Source: Bordetella parapertussis (lineage in GTDB: Bacteria; Pseudomonadota; Gammaproteobacteria; Burkholderiales; SG8-39). Taken from it: a stretch of 6,718 nt of DNA. The translations under genes and the position numbers were made by a program. The notes under the pieces are model-generated. The model worked only from the letters and a program-made list of their open reading frames with translations, was not told the origin of the DNA and did no database searches. Numbering within the stretch: position 1 is the stretch's first letter; each line of letters begins with the position of its first letter. The stretch lies in NCBI GenBank assembly GCA_945869935.1, contig CAMBSA010000102.1, forward strand, positions 1 through 6,718, written 5' to 3'. Positions 5,385-6,718 of this stretch are shown here, piece by piece.

Positions 5385-6718
5385 ATGCACCACCCTTTGC
5401 GTCCGGCCGCGATTGCGGTCGCCTGCGCGCTTGCCGCGCCCGGCCTGATTCACTCACAGACCGGTAACGCCCAGACCGCAGCGCCTTCACCCGAAGCAAC
5501 GCCCGCGGAAATCCAGCTCAAGGCCATCGTTGTCACCGCCGATCCGCTCGGCAGCGGGTCCGACCTGTTCGATCTCGCGCCGCCGGTTTCGGTCATGGAA
5601 GGCCGCGGGCTGGTCCTGAAACGCCGCTCCAGCCTCGGTGAGATCGTGACTGATCTGCCTGGCGTGAGTTCCACCGGTTTTGGCCCGAACGCGAGCCGCC
5701 CGGTAATCCGCGGCCTCGACGGCGATCGCGTGCGGATCCTGCAGAACGGCGCGGGCATGTTCGATGCCTCCGCCGCGAGCCCCGACCACTCGGTGAGCCT
5801 CGATCCGCTCGCGATTGACCGGATCGAGGTCGTCCGCGGGCCGGCGGCACTGCTCTACGGCGGCAACGCGGTCGGCGGCGTGGTCAATGTGATCGACGGT
5901 CGCATACCCCAGACTCGTATCCGGGGCATCGGCGGCGCGGTCGAGCAGCGCCTCGGCGGCCCCGACGGTGAACGCGGGCTGTCAGGCCGGATCGACGCCG
6001 GCAACGGCAGGTTCGCGATCCACGCCGACGCCTACGGACGCACCACCAGCCAGCTCCAGATCAAGGGCTCGCCGGTGTCCACGCGCCTTCGGGACCTGAT
6101 CAACCGCGGCCAGGCCACCGTGACCGCGGAGCAGCGCGACGCGCGCGGTCGCCTGCCCAACAGCGACCAGCGTTCCGACGGCGGCGCGCTTGGCGGCTCG
6201 GTCTTCTGGGGCAAGGGTTACGCCGGCGTATCGGCCTCGGACTTCACGACCAACTACGGCACGGTCGGAGAACCCACCGTGAGGATCGACATGGCCTCGA
6301 AGCGCTACGACGCGGCGGGCGAGATCCGTGATCTCGGCGGCTTCGTGCACGGCATCAAGTTCAAGTACGGCACGTCCGAATACCAGCATCGCGAGATCAA
6401 CGCGGGCGTGGTGGGCACCACCTTCCGCAGTTCCGGAAGCGACGCGCGGGTGGAACTCCAGCACGGGCGCCTCGGTCCGCTCACCGGCATGTTCGGAATT
6501 CAATCGACCGTGTCGCGCCTGGTGGCCGAAGGCGATGAGGCGTTCATCCCCTTCAACCGCTCCGCGGGGACGGCGATGTTCGTCTACGAGGAAATGGCGA
6601 TCGGCAGGCTCAAGCTGAATTTCGGCGGCCGCTACGAGGACGTGAAGATGCGCGCCAATCCGTTCGCCGCGACCGGCGCGGCGGCGAGCGCGCGCAATTT
6701 CGGGCTTCGCAGCGGCGG
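5385..6718 (+). CDS. ZnuD-like TonB-dependent outer-membrane receptor, N-terminal part
   Basis: The first 444 codons of a TonB-dependent receptor are visible; the frame is open to the window edge. Residues 1 to about 30 are a signal peptide (HHPLRP start, Ala-rich core, cleavage near NAQ). A TonB-box-like segment, LKAIVVTADP (45-54), precedes the plug, which carries LGEIVTDLPGVS (84-95), NASRPVIRGLDGDRVRILQNG (102-122), SPDHSVSLDPLAIDRIEVVRG (132-152) and ALLYGGNAVGGVVNVID (155-171). The barrel starts around residue 180. The plug closely resembles, from memory, Neisseria ZnuD and related receptors, including the Asp-His pair (here D134-H135) that I recall as zinc ligands in ZnuD. The very His-rich loop of ZnuD is not evident in the visible barrel part. 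ZnuD imports zinc and haem across the outer membrane; the substrate here is inferred. The ATG at 5385 follows AGGAG by eight bases. It is probably the last gene of the GTPase-dksA run. Confidence 0.9.
   Translation, partial: MHHPLRPAAIAVACALAAPGLIHSQTGNAQTAAPSPEATPAEIQLKAIVVTADPLGSGSDLFDLAPPVSVMEGRGLVLKRRSSLGEIVTDLPGVSSTGFGPNASRPVIRGLDGDRVRILQNGAGMFDASAASPDHSVSLDPLAIDRIEVVRGPAALLYGGNAVGGVVNVIDGRIPQTRIRGIGGAVEQRLGGPDGERGLSGRIDAGNGRFAIHADAYGRTTSQLQIKGSPVSTRLRDLINRGQATVTAEQRDARGRLPNSDQRSDGGALGGSVFWGKGYAGVSASDFTTNYGTVGEPTVRIDMASKRYDAAGEIRDLGGFVHGIKFKYGTSEYQHREINAGVVGTTFRSSGSDARVELQHGRLGPLTGMFGIQSTVSRLVAEGDEAFIPFNRSAGTAMFVYEEMAIGRLKLNFGGRYEDVKMRANPFAATGAAASARNFGLRSG

Noticed and set aside
4061..5386. 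Long minus-strand open frame (441 codons) opposite the GTPase end, dksA and the small protein gene
   Set aside because: It is antisense to recognised genes, is low-complexity across the repeat region (Arg/Leu/Gly/Cys runs) and has no recognisable domain; high GC content makes such frames common.

Overview
The window is GC-rich, gene-dense DNA from a proteobacterium. A betaproteobacterium of the Burkholderiales type fits best: it has a Bug/TctC-family binding protein, a DksA with only one of the four zinc-finger cysteines and a basic Ala/Lys/Pro tail, and lineage-typical COG0523 and TonB-receptor sequences. The taxonomic call is inferred from protein character, not from a database search.

Layout: (1) Bases 1-177 (+) hold the last 58 codons of an RlmI-type 23S rRNA m5C methyltransferase. 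(2) Bases 221-2856 (-) hold an apparent three-gene operon transcribed right to left. In order it encodes a PuuE-like polysaccharide-deacetylase-fold protein (289 aa), a secreted Bug/TctC solute receptor with a GTG start (323 aa), and a family-3 solute-binding-domain protein with no visible signal peptide (245 aa). It converges on the rlmI end, with a small hairpin between. (3) Bases 2857-3269 form a 413-base divergent intergenic region without a convincing gene; it should carry the promoters for both directions. (4) Bases 3270-6718 (+) hold four closely packed genes: a COG0523/CobW-type GTPase (329 aa), DksA (219 aa, overlapping the GTPase by 4 bases), a small His/Cys-containing membrane or exported protein (123 aa), and the first 444 codons of a ZnuD-like TonB-dependent receptor, which runs off the window.

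How the genes may work together: the minus-strand operon looks like capture plus hydrolysis of a small amide- or acid-type compound, but no membrane transport component is present here. The plus-strand set groups a metallochaperone-type GTPase, a DksA that cannot form the normal Cys4 zinc site, a small protein with clustered histidines, and an outer-membrane receptor resembling the zinc/haem receptor ZnuD. This combination suggests a metal (zinc) supply and sparing module. I found no recognisable Zur operator by eye, so control by zinc is a hypothesis. A strong hairpin (11 bp with one bulged T) sits between the small protein gene and the receptor gene and may set the receptor's expression level.
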